Assembly: GCA_033557835.1 (NCBI GenBank)
Contig: JAWQRO010000090.1
Location: 1-59,465, forward strand
From: Helochares maculicollis
Taxonomy: Eukaryota > Arthropoda > Insecta > Coleoptera > Hydrophilidae
Reading direction: 5' to 3'
DNA length: 59,465 nt
Shown here: positions 1 through 12,800 of the stretch, one piece after another
Layout: every line of letters begins with the position of its first letter
Numbering within the stretch: position 1 is the first letter of the stretch
Notes under the pieces: generated by a model
The model's database searches: none
What the model saw: only the letters and a program-made list of their open reading frames with translations
Told to the model about the DNA's origin: nothing
Position numbers and translations under genes: made by a program

Positions 1-131
1 TGCCCGAAAGATGGCAAAAGGTATTGGACCAAAATGGAGAATATATCATTTAATAAAATGTTTATGCACTATAAAAAAATCGTGTTTCATTTTCACCAAA
101 AAAAAACGAAATTACTTTCCGAACAACCCAA
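1..131 (+). mobile_element. mariner element, 3' end with terminal inverted repeat (cut by window edge)
   Basis: Bases 3-53 translate to PERWQKVLDQNGEYII then stop, a textbook C-terminus of an irritans-type mariner transposase. After 70-odd bases comes a T/A-rich 3' region and a terminal repeat, ACTTTCC-GAACAACCCAATA (113-132), whose reverse complement begins TATTGGGTTGTTCGGAAAGT, the usual mariner end. TA at 132-133 is the expected target dinucleotide. No stop or frameshift occurs in the visible coding part. The rest of the element lies outside the window. Confidence 0.85.
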
Positions 132-269
132 TACAAATTAGAACCCATAAAAATAGGTTTGTATAACAATGCAGGAAAGAAAGAATATAGATAAATCCCA
201 GTATTTACAGATAACTGCGGTAATCCGAAACAGCGCTAAGCGTTAATCTGGTATTGCTGCACCATATTT

Positions 270-480
270 TATTAATCCAGCCTAAACGGTTTAAGCGCAA
301 TCATGTTAGCTTACAACTAATTACAAACACAAATATAAGCAGCATACCAAAATTTGTAAAAATTGATTCAGAGATATTCGTAACGAAAAGATCTGTCAAA
401 GCTCGAGATCGATAATTTCGTGATCACAATACCATTCCTTTATTACACATCGTTTTGTAATACGGGAATGTAAAAATTAA
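270..480 (+). repeat. Retroposon 3' tail, copy 1
   Basis: The 389-475 core aligns with 29794-29883: an AGATCTGTCAAA / AGATATGTCAAA block, then CACAATACC / TGCAATACC, a CTTTATTA-CATCG block and GGAATGTAAAA / AGAATGTAAAA. Upstream, the text around a degenerate CAGCCTAAACGGTTTAAGCG resembles the 3' ends of arthropod non-LTR retroposons. It is a diverged, truncated copy. The element class is inferred; the shared sequence is seen directly. Confidence 0.6.
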
Positions 481-490
481 AAAATGGAAT

Positions 491-3480
491 TTGTTAATGT
501 GATACTTCGGTTAAATTTTAAAACAAATTGATAGGCATACAGTTGTAAGTTTTCCTAAATGTGAACGGGTTTAGTCAATTACAAAATTTTTCAATATACG
601 CCTTGGTTTCTATCCGTAAATCGAAACGAATGTACTCACCATAATTTCGTTTCGTAAAACGCCAATTTAATCTTTATATAAAATATTCTTTTTGAGAAAA
701 ATAATTTCTATAAAATATAATTTTGTATTTCCATAAATCAAGATCTTACTTCTATATAATTTTCAAGAGGCAGATAAATATCTAATTAAACATTTTCTCC
801 AAAGTTGTTATGTATTAAAGCTTTAAAGGCCAAAATTACGCAATGAAGTCCAAAGAGACATTTCTTTTCTTTTCATTGTGCTGCATGAATATAGCGCAAT
901 TCCTTTGACGTATCTCTTTGTCTACAGTTCGAATCAGTCTTATGAATATATTCATTTCATTAAACGTATTTAATTTTACTGTTTAAACAATACTCGAGAT
1001 TGTACTCTCTCTGTGTTTCCTTCTCGTTCTCTATGCGAATGCAGCGACGTTCACTCTTAAAATAAAAATATAGCTATTTATCAAACGGACAAAGTAACAC
1101 ACTTTAATTTACTTTATTCAAGAGAATGAAAGACATGCCCGCAAAATTATAGTTCATTTCTACGTCCTCTTTGCTTTTGACTTTGATTAAAGAGAGCAGG
1201 ATGCATAATATATAAACTCTGGCGAATCTATTAGAGACAATTCTATTTTGTCGTTGGAAGCTATCGTCAAAGCAAAAATTTACGTGTTGTGTAAACGGAA
1301 CAATTGTATTGATTTTATTTCTTTGGAGGATGCATCTAATTCGAAATCATCAATCAAAAGTTATACAAAATTTCGGCGAAAACTAAAATAAAAAAGCAGA
1401 TAGAAATCAAAGTGCACCTGTCTACCTTTGGATTTATATTTTGTTTTTACATTTAAATCGAGTCCCAAATTATAAATTCCAGGTAGTAGAGAATAGTAAA
1501 TCTCATCTCTTTATGCTTCCCAGCAACTTCGATCTCTCTCGATCGAGTGCAGCCTGTAATTTATTGCTTTTTTATCGAACGGTATTAATACCCATGTCTA
1601 TAGTACTATTTGATTTTATTATATTGGGAAGCTGCAATTGTTTTCCAATTAGATGCCTGACTGGTTACATTCATTTTCTAATTAAATTTGGTGCTTGGTT
1701 TGAATCAAATCTGCGGTCACGTATCAATTTGTATTAGACTATGTTATAGCAACTCGAACTGTATACGGATAGATGATATACGTATTCCAAAAATTATATG
1801 CCCGCTGCTTTCATCTGTCTAAAATTGCTGTAATACGATATTCCCCCTAGGATTTTCGAATTTGATTGGTATTGTTTTACTCTTTTATAGCTGTAACAAA
1901 ATAAAAATGCTAAGTAAAATTTCACTAAATACTTCGCTTTCAGACCACCGCTTTAGCCACATTTGATCGATAAAGTAATTAGCACACATTCAAAAAACGA
2001 GGCAAAACAAGTTTCGCAATATATTTTAATTTTTTCGTTTCTATTTTATAAAGGGTACCGCAGTATGTGCAATTACCGGCTTTAATATAAGCGCGTGAAC
2101 CTTTCCGAATCACATTTACATATGAAACATTCTCAACGAGATTACTTTTCGGGCGAAATTCCTTTTGTAAGACATATATAGGTACATGTTGAGTTTATTC
2201 CACGTTTTATTTGAATTTCTGCAGATTCAGACGTACGTTAATTACGTAGACGAAGTATTATTAAACACAATGAATTTGTAATTTAAGCTCCAGACTTGGA
2301 GAAATTAATATTTATTTTCATTTACGCTGCTATACATGAATGGTAGAGATACGATAATTAATAACTGTGAATTATGAACATTTGGAACTTCAACATCATA
2401 TTCAAAGCAATTCTATTTCTATTAGCTGAAACATAAAAGTTGTGGTAATATTACTACTACTTGTGTGGATCATTTTTGATTAAAGAGATATTTAGATAGC
2501 GTATGTTCTATTAGTTTATATTTTTAAAGTAAAAACGTTGCTGAGTGAATTACATTATTCACAGCTTCGCTGAAAGTAAATAATAATCGTCAGTAATGAC
2601 GTATTTTTCTAAGATTGAGTGTAGTCATTTTGTTTATCGATAACCAATTGATTGTATTGGCTACTTTACTACTCTCTATGTTTTATGCAAGTAAGCCTTT
2701 CATAATATATTTACATTGCTGCTACATTTTTCTATTAAATAGTCATTTTCAGTATAATTTCTTTCGCTATGTATTCTTGAACTCTTTTTTGTATGTGGTT
2801 ACGCCTGGTTATTAATTTTTTATTTTCCCTTTTAATGCTGCTATAAATAAAGCAATTATTACAGAAGAATTTATTTTTACTTTGCTCTGATATTGTTATT
2901 GCTTACAGGTTCTTTATTTTTGTTATTGGTTTCGTTTTGAGTTTGTTTATCTTTAGATGTGTTCTGTAAAAATAGTAAATAATATTACATTTTAGTCCTT
3001 AACTCAGGGAAAAATAACACATTCTTTGTTGTATTAGTTTTTATACAGATGGTTATAAATTTATATTTTCCAATTTTATGCAATGTTTTTGTTTAGTTGG
3101 CATTTTGATTTATGGCGGTTGATATTATTAGTCTTATTAACGTTTTATAGAATATATCTCCAGTACTTATGACAACTTGTATAAATGTCTTTGTCTTAGA
3201 TGTTGGCAAAAAAAATGCGAGTTGATTTTGCAAATTTCTTTTTTGTGTTATTATTTTGACTTATTAAGAATATTAGTTCCTGCTCATTTTTAGGTTTCTT
3301 TTATTTTCCATTTCTAACATTGCTTATGTATTTTATAACTGATTTCATAATTTGAATGTTAAATCCTTATCAACATATAAAATGAAACTGTTAATAAATT
3401 CAAAATTCATACCTTTGGCCATCAAATAGCGATTTTACAATGAAAATATTGGACTGTTTGAAAAATTCATGTAGCGAAAA
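491..3480. other. AT-rich intergenic DNA, no gene recognised
   Basis: Only short ORFs occur (none above about 100 codons), with no recognisable domain, splice pattern or RNA fold. Nothing here that I can name. Confidence 0.6.
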
Positions 3481-3500
3481 TTCCCAACCAAATTTATAGT

Positions 3501-3719
3501 TCACATTATGACTTTATTCTTCAGTAGAGTGTCCCTTAAGTTCTTTACAGGTTTGCAAAAGATTCTCCATTTAGTAATTGCAACCATAGATTGTTTACAG
3601 GAAAGGCTTATAAAATACACATTTACTACTGCAATAACTTCTGCTTCTGACGAAAATCGATTTCCACGTTGATTTTTTTAAATAGTGGGAACAAATCCGT
3701 GAGGCAGTTTGTAGGCTTC
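3501..3719 (-). pseudogene. Decayed mariner transposase, C-terminal fragment
   Basis: On the minus strand, the frame reading down from 3719 gives a short stretch matching the mariner region after the third catalytic Asp: YKLPHGFVP for the usual YSPDLAPSDYFLFP block, then RGNRFSSEAEVIAVVNVYF for the conserved RGxRFSSxxEVIAAVNAYF segment. It continues through a KW...LRDTLLKN stretch that mirrors the xRWxKCIxLKGDYVEK end. There is an in-frame stop at 3680-3678 and another at 3503-3501, so it is dead. It lies opposite in orientation to the other two mariner pieces. Confidence 0.55.
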
Positions 3720-3740
3720 TTCACTTATTCATACAGGTAC

Positions 3741-6700
3741 TATCAGAAAAATAATCATTTTTTCATAGCGAACAAAACTCAAATACAACTCTAAATCTCC
3801 GAATCTATTTTGGATATGAATATGCAAAAACTTTTTTAACATTCAAACAAAACTCAATCTCAGTACAAGAGCGAAGAGTACTCACTAGTGAAAGTTGTTT
3901 CATTTTTGCTACATAATCGTCTACTTTAGCTGGCATAATTAAAAATATTTCGCTTGGGCTTGTTCGTGACTAAGTTTTACTCAGCGAAAGCACAGGTGTT
4001 TTAAATAACACCTTTTGTCGATTACCTCCTGTATTTATATTTTTTTATAATTTTCTGCTTTCAACTCATCACCTAAACAGTATTCAACCGTTTGTATAGG
4101 CAATTGGCACTATAAACTTTTGTTGTATACTAAAAATTCTGTTTACTTTGTGAACAGATTCTTCAAGTAGGTTATATTTAAACATTACAATGCAACAAAA
4201 TAGAAAAATAAATTTAAATGAATTGTCGCCAGTAAACTAGAAATATATTTTGATTCACAAAGGGTTTACAATTCATTTTCAAGAAAAATATTTAACACAA
4301 GCACGAAACTTTCCTTTATCGACCAAATGACACACCCATACAAATACTGAATAATGTTACATTAAATGGACGTAAAAGCGAGGTACCTATTTGGTTTACA
4401 ACTAAAGTCATACATAATGAGAACATACAAACCTAACAGAGTAATTCTCACGACATCAAAGCGCGTTATTTAAAGCATTGTGAAGACAAATATAGGAGAT
4501 GATGGAGAAATTGGATTATGAGGACGATTACTCACATCCGTTATATACTCGCATTATTTGTTCTCTATACAACAATTCCATTCCACCAAGCGGTTTCATG
4601 CGAGCACCCTTTGTCTGTAACTATCGCAATCATAACGTAATTTATTTAAAGACTGTCTTATCTTATGAGCGAGAAATGCATTTTATCTGTCATTTGCACA
4701 CGATCAAAAATCTTTACTACCACTTCATACAGACACTGTTGCTTTGTTTGGAATTAGTTTTATTTTAATTTCTCCATTCAATGATTGTCCTTCAAGAAAT
4801 GTATCTAATGAATACAGTTCATCACTTTCAGCTAACAACAAATCCGTTGTAGTCAAGTATGTCAATCACAGCATGGTAAATCCGGAGCATTCCACATTAG
4901 TTCCTGCTAATTTTAAATGTTATTGTACTAGATGAATTTACGAGAACACCTTGCGGAGACTTGTTTAGAATAATATTTGAGATGAATGTTTTTATGATTC
5001 CGTTCTAGATGTATAGCGGGATGTATCGTGACGCGTAACTAATGAATGATCCATTTCTCATATTTTTTCTTTGACAAGCAGTCTTGCTCTTGTCTAAGTT
5101 ACTGCAGATAAAGCTCAAACCAAGATTATTAGTACGGATTTCGTGATGTGTTCTGGTATTTTTAAAAAAAAGCAAGCTGATTGTTTTCTTCGCTCTTATA
5201 ATATGTTTTATGGCTCGATTATATCTTATGAAATAACAAACCCGGTCTACGCCAGCGCCTATGCCGCATCTTATAATTAAAATAAAACATTTTAAGTATG
5301 TATGAGGCATCATAAATAATTGCAAATAAAAGCATATTGTTACCATTTCTAAGGATAATGACTTCATTCGAATAACTGTTAAAAGTTAACAGAAATAAAC
5401 ATTATAAACGTTGTCTTAACATTTTAGCGGTAGCAATAACTTTCCAGATTTGTTTTTAACATATATATTTACATTGTATCTGAATCAGATCTTTGATAAA
5501 AATTGACGTATAAAAGAGCTCACTGTTCATTAACTTTTTATGACGTAATTATTTGCTAATTACCCATTGAAGATAGGTTAGCAGCGGTAGGCATATAATT
5601 TAAGATATATTACACGCCATTACCACACGAAGCTTTAATAAAATCAGTTGATGCATAAAAATTTTAAAAAACGACAAAAAATTGTTGACCGTGATGCCGT
5701 ATTTATGGATATTAATGGTAAGCAAATAAAACAAATAAACTTTACTTTCATAATTTAAACAAGAATAAATATATTTTTACAACATTTAGTTGATTGCATG
5801 ATATGTATATAATCAACCAAGTAATACTATTATTTTATCTTGCGAACAATGAGAAAGGATAGTAACATTTCGATATCAACTCGATCAATTCGTATTGAGT
5901 TTGGATATACATGGCGCCACCTATAAAAGAAGTACAGCAACGACACAATCAGCTTAAGAGTAGATTTCAGTTCGCTACAAACCAAATCAATTATAGAAAT
6001 AGTATACTTTAAATTAATGATGTACATAATAGAAGATGCTAGTAGAAGTAGATAATAAAGTTACTTATTTGAAATCTCATTATCTCTAAAACAACTTAAT
6101 ATTATTAAAATTTCTTTACATATGTAGCCATAGTGATGATTTATAAATATCTTATTATCAACGAATAGATAATAATTTAAAAAATACACTGTATATAATT
6201 AAGTAATGAATTAATCTCAAACTATAAATGATCTATTCGAACAAATAAATAGTGGGCGCCAAATTTAAATAAAATTCTACACATACATACACTATTGACT
6301 GGTTTAGACCTATTATCTAATACTTTTCTTCTCAGTTTCGGCTTACATTAAAAAATCATCCTCAGAAGTAACAAAAGGTTTTCAATATATACTTCGTATT
6401 CTGGGGGTAGATCGGCAATGTCTTGTTTACTATTGCAAGTATGTTTTATTTTCATGTTCAAATAAATTAATAAAAAAGAAAATAAACCGCATTAAAATCA
6501 AATAAGAACCAACTAAAGCTAAGAGCCAATATACCTAATAAATGAAAGCAATAACGTCGAATTAAAGTTGACAAAATTATTTAGCAGAAGTGATTTACCT
6601 ATGTGCAATAACAAAAGTATCGAGTTTTCAATAAAGAAATATCCTAAATTTAACAAAAACCAGCGATTCAGAATAAATTGGCACATCCTTGACAAAAATT

Positions 6701-7030
6701 TAATAAAATAAATGATGTCAACCACTATAATTACGATCAAGGCTATAAAAAAATAATAAGTTAACAAAATACACCACTAAAAGGCGGACTGAATAAAATT
6801 TATATATAAAACTAAACTTTCCAAAAAATAAACAAAAAATATAGCAAAAATCTGAAAAACCCTGAACATCCAGACCATAAAATAAATCTAATGCAGTTTA
6901 TACTGTTGTGTCATCAACAGGTTTCAGACGCGCACTAATAAAAAAAACTGAAAAAGTTGCTATCAATATTACTTTAGGAAGCATAGCATGAAGATAATCC
7001 ATCACAAAAATAATGTACAGATAAATCATA
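3741..7030. other. AT-rich intergenic DNA, no gene recognised
   Basis: Holds two overlapping short plus-strand ORFs (4499-4768 with ATG; 4744-4935) and a 120-codon minus-strand ORF (5005-5367). None has a recognisable domain, and the base composition does not differ from the surrounding flank. They are most likely chance ORFs. Confidence 0.55.
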
Positions 7031-7039
7031 AAAACGCAA

Positions 7040-7440
7040 CAACACGTATAAGAAATAACGAGTGGAGCCAAGAGAACAATTAATACTAAAACTTACCAAC
7101 TACAATTAACCAACTTCAACTGTTCATTGTTTGAAAAAAAGGCAGAATTGCGAAGGAGACAACACAAAGTCATTTTTCTACATGTGAATGCTCCATCACA
7201 AAGGGCAAAACCGGTTCGCGACAAATTGGAAGCACTCAGCTGGGAAGTTCTATTTCATACAGATTATTTACCCGATTGGGTTGCATTCGATCACCACTCG
7301 TTTGCATCGGTAGGTCAAGCACTAAGTTCCGCCTTGCTTCATATGAAACTGTTAAAAAATTGCTCAATGAATGGTTCCTGACAAAGGACGTTGTATTTAC
7401 AAATTGCCCAAAAAAGGAGAAAAAGTATTTTAAGTGATGA
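7040..7440 (+). pseudogene. Decayed mariner transposase (mauritiana-like), C-terminal half
   Basis: The plus strand reads INTKTYQLQL then KKAELRRRQHKVIFLHVNAP, RAKPVRDKLEALSWEVL and DYLPDWVAFDHHSFASVGQAL. These match the mariner blocks VNTxxYxxQL, RQHKVIFLHDNAPSH, AKPVxxxLExLxWEVL and YSPDLAPSDYHLFASM. The second catalytic Asp (HDNA) is Val here (HVNA), while the third (SDYHLF) remains as FDHHSF. A frameshift after about 7370 restores the KKLLNEWF segment in another frame. The copy is inactive. No clear terminal repeat was found. Confidence 0.8.
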
Positions 7441-7859
7441 AACATACTTTAAATAAAACACTTTTTATCAGTCTATCGAATTGAACGTTTTCTGTTTTCT
7501 TAAAATCCACCATTCATACTTGTACACCTGGAATTGCACAAAATATTTTAAATTGCTTAAGTTGCGGAACAAAACTAAATGTTTAAAAAAATAAGCAATA
7601 TTAAGTCATATTTATTCTACGCAAAAAAATAAAACACTCAATTATCTCAAACAAAAGAAATTTAAAAAAATAGCAAGCAATCTATAAGCAACTACAAAGA
7701 AATTAATTTTGGTATATTTTTTTCGTTGCTGAATAATGTTAGAAAGTTACGTATAGTTGAATTTATTTTATTGTCCTTAGCTAACCTAGACACATACTTT
7801 GTTTTCACAAACTCAGCACTACACTAGTTTAAATGGCTTGGTTCTTTTGTTTTTAATGT
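7441..7859. other. AT-rich spacer between mariner and LINE remnants
   Basis: Probably includes the worn 3' end of the mariner copy on the left. No ORF or motif worth naming. Confidence 0.5.
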
Positions 7860-9820
7860 TCGAGTATCCTGCACATCCCCAAAGTTGATCTCCTTAAGTC
7901 AAGATTGGTTTGATAACTTGGTTATGGATCAAAAGTTTATTCTGTATTGATAATTTTGAGCTTATTTTATTAGTCAATAGTATTGTCTGTATTTTTATTT
8001 AGGTTCTGGTATTTTCTGTTCATATGTTCATATGTTTTTTAAAAACATATTTTATTAAATTTGTCCTTAGGCATTTTGCTTTAGTTTAGCAAAAGCCTTG
8101 CTGGAGTTAAATGCTTCTTGTTTGTGAAATTAACATAGATCGACTTTATTTCATCTAATTTTGTTTTTCCTATTCTAAGCAATTGTTGCAATCTTCATGT
8201 CGTATTCTACTATGTTCTTTACCAGTAGAAAGTATAAGCATCGTCTGTAAAGATTGCTGTTGATTATTGTTCCATACAAGTGTATAGTACATGCAAAACT
8301 AATCCATGAGAGGCTTCAGCTTTTATATCTTTCATTGAAGTACTCATCTTATTGTTTTATTATAAATGTTCGCCGAGTAGTGAAGTCTATATTTTCACGT
8401 ACTGTTTCGGTAATAATTTATTTAATTTGTATAACAGATCTTCGTACCACACGTTGTCGAAGACTAGAAAGAAGTCTAGAAATGTAGATGAACATATTTG
8501 TTTTTCCTTAAAAGCCTTTTCTATTACAGTAGTTATCCCGTGTACTTGGTATGCCGTAAAATGTTTTTCTCGGGACCCGAATTGGTAGCCTGGGATCAAC
8601 TTGCTACATTTTCTCATTGATTTTAATCTCTTAAACAATATATTTTCAGCTTAGTGATAGCAGCGATAGTGGCTGGTATGAAAATGTCGTTGGCGATTTT
8701 CCAAGTTTTGTAAGATTCCTGCAGCTATCCAGATAGCTGGGACGTATGTTAATCAGAATAAAGTATTTATTATTTATGTTATCAGTGCGCTTGGTTTCCT
8801 GTAAATATCTCCCTTAGATAATTAGCTTTTAGTTAATTGCTATATCCCAATGGGTCTACATCTTTTCTGATGTATGGTATTTCTGCTCTTATGAATCTTC
8901 TAGTAGTATTCTACATGAAATGTTTGTCTGCTGTCAAGCCATGTAAATAGCAATTGATACAGTTTTTTATAATTGTTTTTAGTTCTCTGTTTAAAATTTG
9001 CATCTTAATCAGATATACTTACTTGCAGTTTTCTGCCAATTTTCTTCTCGCTTTTCTCTTTTCTATAACAAGTTGTCGCATTTCCAGTGGATACTTATTT
9101 CTCTTTGTTATGTGAGTTATTTCCTTAGAATGTTTGTATTTGGCTTCCTAGACTATTTTCATGAAGTTCTCTGCTTCTAATTCTAGTTGGTTTTTGGTTG
9201 AAAGGTTTATTTCTTTGATAATTGTATCCTGCAAGCTAGTTTTAAAGTTTTTCCAATATGTAGTCCAATTCACAAGCGAAGTCTTTAATTCTTTCTGGAT
9301 GGTTGTTTCATTTAAAGTTAATAGAGCTTATGTGTGGTATGAGTCCATGTCTAATACTGCCTCTATTTCTATAATGTTTTGCAACAACTTTCTTGATATT
9401 ATGAAATCCTGGTTTTGTTTTTGGTCACTTAGCCAATTTTTAGGACTTCATTTGGTTTATAGCTTTATATAATTGCCTACCCGTAGATGTGCTTATTCGT
9501 GATATCCAGTCTTCATGTTTGGCATTAAAATCACCACCTGTGATGAGTCTTTCACCAACTTGCTTTAGAAAAATTATATAATTAATAACCTATGATATAG
9601 GTTATATCGCGGTAGATACTAGGTCGGGCCAATAATATTTTGCTTACATTTGGCTATAATTACCAATGTTAGTCGAATTTTGCACGTTGCAGATGACAGT
9701 CCTCTTGGTGCTTACTTCTTTGATTTTCATATGTCTGATCAGTAAAATATATTTCTGAAATGAGACACACATCGATTCAGCATGACTTCTAGCTCTTTTT
9801 TTATGTTAATCACCATTTGG
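7860..9820 (-). pseudogene. Decayed jockey-like LINE (endonuclease + reverse transcriptase)
   Basis: Read on the minus strand from high to low coordinates, it shows an endonuclease N-terminus (KKELEVML near 9810), the endonuclease block ERLITGGDFNAKHEDWISR followed by TGRQLY (GGDFNAKH at 9538-9515), and the reverse transcriptase start LFKRLKS...LIPGYQFGSREKHFTAYQVHGI. Then come VIEKAFKEKQICSSTFLDFF..FDNVWYEDLLYKLNKLLP (8638-8387), the active-site box FTDD (8251-8240) and a KLDEIKSIYVNFTNKKH segment near 8150-8090. The order and motifs are those of jockey-clade non-LTR retrotransposons. Many stops and frameshifts show long inactivity. Exact ends are not resolved. Confidence 0.8.
9585..9605. 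repeat. Perfect 9-bp inverted repeat, 3-nt loop
   Basis: ATAACCTAT-GAT-ATAGGTTAT. It lies inside the LINE remnant, in the region corresponding to the endonuclease, so it is probably a chance product of decay. Confidence 0.6.
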
Positions 9821-12800
9821 CTTCCATGTCATTATTTTTAAATTATCTTATCCATTTTATCCTTTTCGTGATAGCATCCGTGCTTCTAGATACAATCTTA
9901 AGTAATCTTTCATTCATATCATTGGTTGCCTGTAAATCTTTTTGTGTGGTTTGTGTTATTGAATATCTCAGGTATTGTATCTCAGACATAAGCTTGTATT
10001 TTTTAATAACAATTGAAACTTAAACATTTAAGTGCCGAGGGAAGATGGGATTATTATTTAAAGATATCCAAATTAATTTCGTGAATTTACCAGGGTTTTG
10101 TAAAACGCTCGTAACGATCAAACTTAAATGATATTGAAATAGTTCAAAAAGCAATTAATTAAGAACAAAATAGAGACTTCAGCTTCAGTACTAGCGTAAT
10201 CATTAAAATATCATACGAATAACAAAAGTACAAAACATCTTGACAAATATGAATCGAAATCTCATTTACAACACATATTTGCTCAAAGTAATAGTGTCAC
10301 CATAACTTTGTATAAGCCACTTAGTACGAACTAACTTTTGAATTTCTAATTTATTTTCTTATAAAATTAATAATATTGTAAAACAAACATGAAGCCTAAC
10401 TTGATAGTACTGCAAGCTGCAAACGAAATATCTACTACAACCAAAATTGAAATTGAAACAAAATTGTATTATCATAAATATATGTTACGACTATAATTAT
10501 ATTTCTGATGTAATTAACTTTTGTAAATTCTTATATCGTTTATAATGTCTTATAAATAAAGTTTTCTCACGATGAGAAATAGGCGCTATCATATAGGCTG
10601 CGATATATCACTGTTGTCACTATTCGCAAGTGTAGCAAATGATGATATATTGTCTTCTTGCACTAACAAGGCTAAGGAAATATGCTATCATGGGAGTATT
10701 GCAATTCAACACAAAATACCATTAAATTGCTAAAACGATTATATCCCATTATTCTTATTTCCAAAGTTGGTATTAACTTACTCTTGGTTACTTGTGGTCA
10801 TGGTATTTATTTCCTTTGGGGTTTTGCAAGCACAAGATTAATGGTATTAAACCTACAACTTTTAAAATTAAGCCTAAAATGCAAACTATTATTTTCATTA
10901 TTAATTTAACTTTGCAAAAGTTCTTGAATATTTCAAGAAAAATATGAAAGCCCGTCTCCACTAAATTTTAATGTTTTATTTTAAGTATTTAGTATTTAGG
11001 TATTCACACACACACTATAACCCCATTTCAAGTATTCAAACTACAAAAAATTCTTTTGATTAATATATTTTTTTGTTAGCAAAAAGTAATGTTAACTTTT
11101 GTAAGGGACTGGAGTGTTTGAAAAAAAAACAACGTTTAAAGAATTGCATAGTTTTTAATACTACCATAAGGCAATTATTACATACTAACATGTACGTTGC
11201 CTTCAAGCAAGACAGCCTCTGCAAACAGAATCGCCAGAGGAAAAGGCACTGTCCACTTGGTCTCACAATTTACAAAAAAAATCAATACCCTTCATGTAAA
11301 CAAAATAAAATCTAAAATAAGTAAATACTTTGGATACAGTATAAATTGCTAAATATAAAAAAGAAAAATTAGCATAATGAACAAAGTATTTCTGCTATGA
11401 GCAACTCCAAAGAAACTCATGAACCTGAGTGCAAAAAAGAAACCATAAAAATATAAGTTAAATACTTATAATTAGTGCAATTAAATAAAATCGAATTAAT
11501 TAACCTACTGACTTATAAAAAAACAGGTAAAAGGCATGATAACCTATGACTATAAAGAAATGACAAGTTAGTTACCACATTATATAACTTACTAACCATA
11601 ATACAATCTTGTTAATTTTCTTTTCACAAAAATAAATCGCTCATAGTTAGTAATATTATTTAGATATTCTTATAATAAAATGTAATCATATGATCTGCAA
11701 ATTTTTACAAATAAGTGTTGATTTTTAAATAAACGAAATACAAATAAAAAAACTCGCGCAAGTTTAAATATCCTAACTATGTAACTAGTCTCCAGCTTCT
11801 CTTTGTATAAAACTATTATACTTGGTAAAACAATCATACTATACAATTTACAAAATTCTATCTTCATACATAATATATACATTGTTTTTTTTTTGGTACT
11901 TTTATGAAAATAATAATGGATTCTATGAAGTGCACTTAAATATTATAATAAATTGTCTAAAATGGAACAAAGAACATGACCGATTCAATGTTGAAACAAA
12001 AAAAAACGCCATAAGTCTTAAGACGTTTACCTTCATTTTATCACACAAGAATTACTATCAGATTTGAAAATATATAACGTATAACAAAAGTAATTCTTTC
12101 TACTACTTCAATTAATTACAACTTCATTTATACTACCATCACATTGTTTTATTCTCTTTTGTTTGTACTTCTTATACACATAAACAAACAAATACAATAA
12201 GTAAATTGAAAGTTTGTTATTGTACGTAATATTTAATAACATTTTACTAGATAACAAGATTTGCAACAATATAAAGAAACACATTCTTTCCAACATATCC
12301 TGCAAAATTGAACTAAAATGGGTAGGTAAAAGATATGTTGTCATGCTTATCTTAAGTTTGAATGAGTCTGACATTTGTATTTGTTGTACATTCATTTGCA
12401 TGATCAAATATACTGTAAGTAAACATATTAACAGTACATATTCTATGTCATTGGTGGTTTATTTTCACTATAATTTTGGGATTAGTGAAGCTATTAAAAG
12501 TGTTAAATGCTTTGTAATCCTCGAATGTTTATGTATAGGAAGACTTAGCGAACGATTCTAATGCACAAGCAAGTTTGGACAATCTGTATATCTTAAATGT
12601 ATATACACGTTTAATTGGCGCTCATTAGCTCTGAATGCCCATGTCCAAGCATGGAGAAATGAAATCATGATTGAGGGACTTCTAGACAGTATATGGTACA
12701 GATCATAGAATTTTAGAAAAAAATACAAAACATTTTTAAATAACTTTATCTTGTCCAGATTTATAAATCTTTGGCCCTAGATAGTGAACTCACACATGCA

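Noticed and set aside
4499..4935. Two overlapping plus-strand ORFs, the first with ATG
   Set aside because: No recognisable domain, no splice signals that extend them, composition equal to the flank.
5005..5367. 120-codon minus-strand ORF
   Set aside because: Length is possible by chance in a window this size; no family resemblance seen.
9161..9472. 103-codon plus-strand ORF
   Set aside because: Opposite strand of the decayed LINE endonuclease region; no domain of its own.
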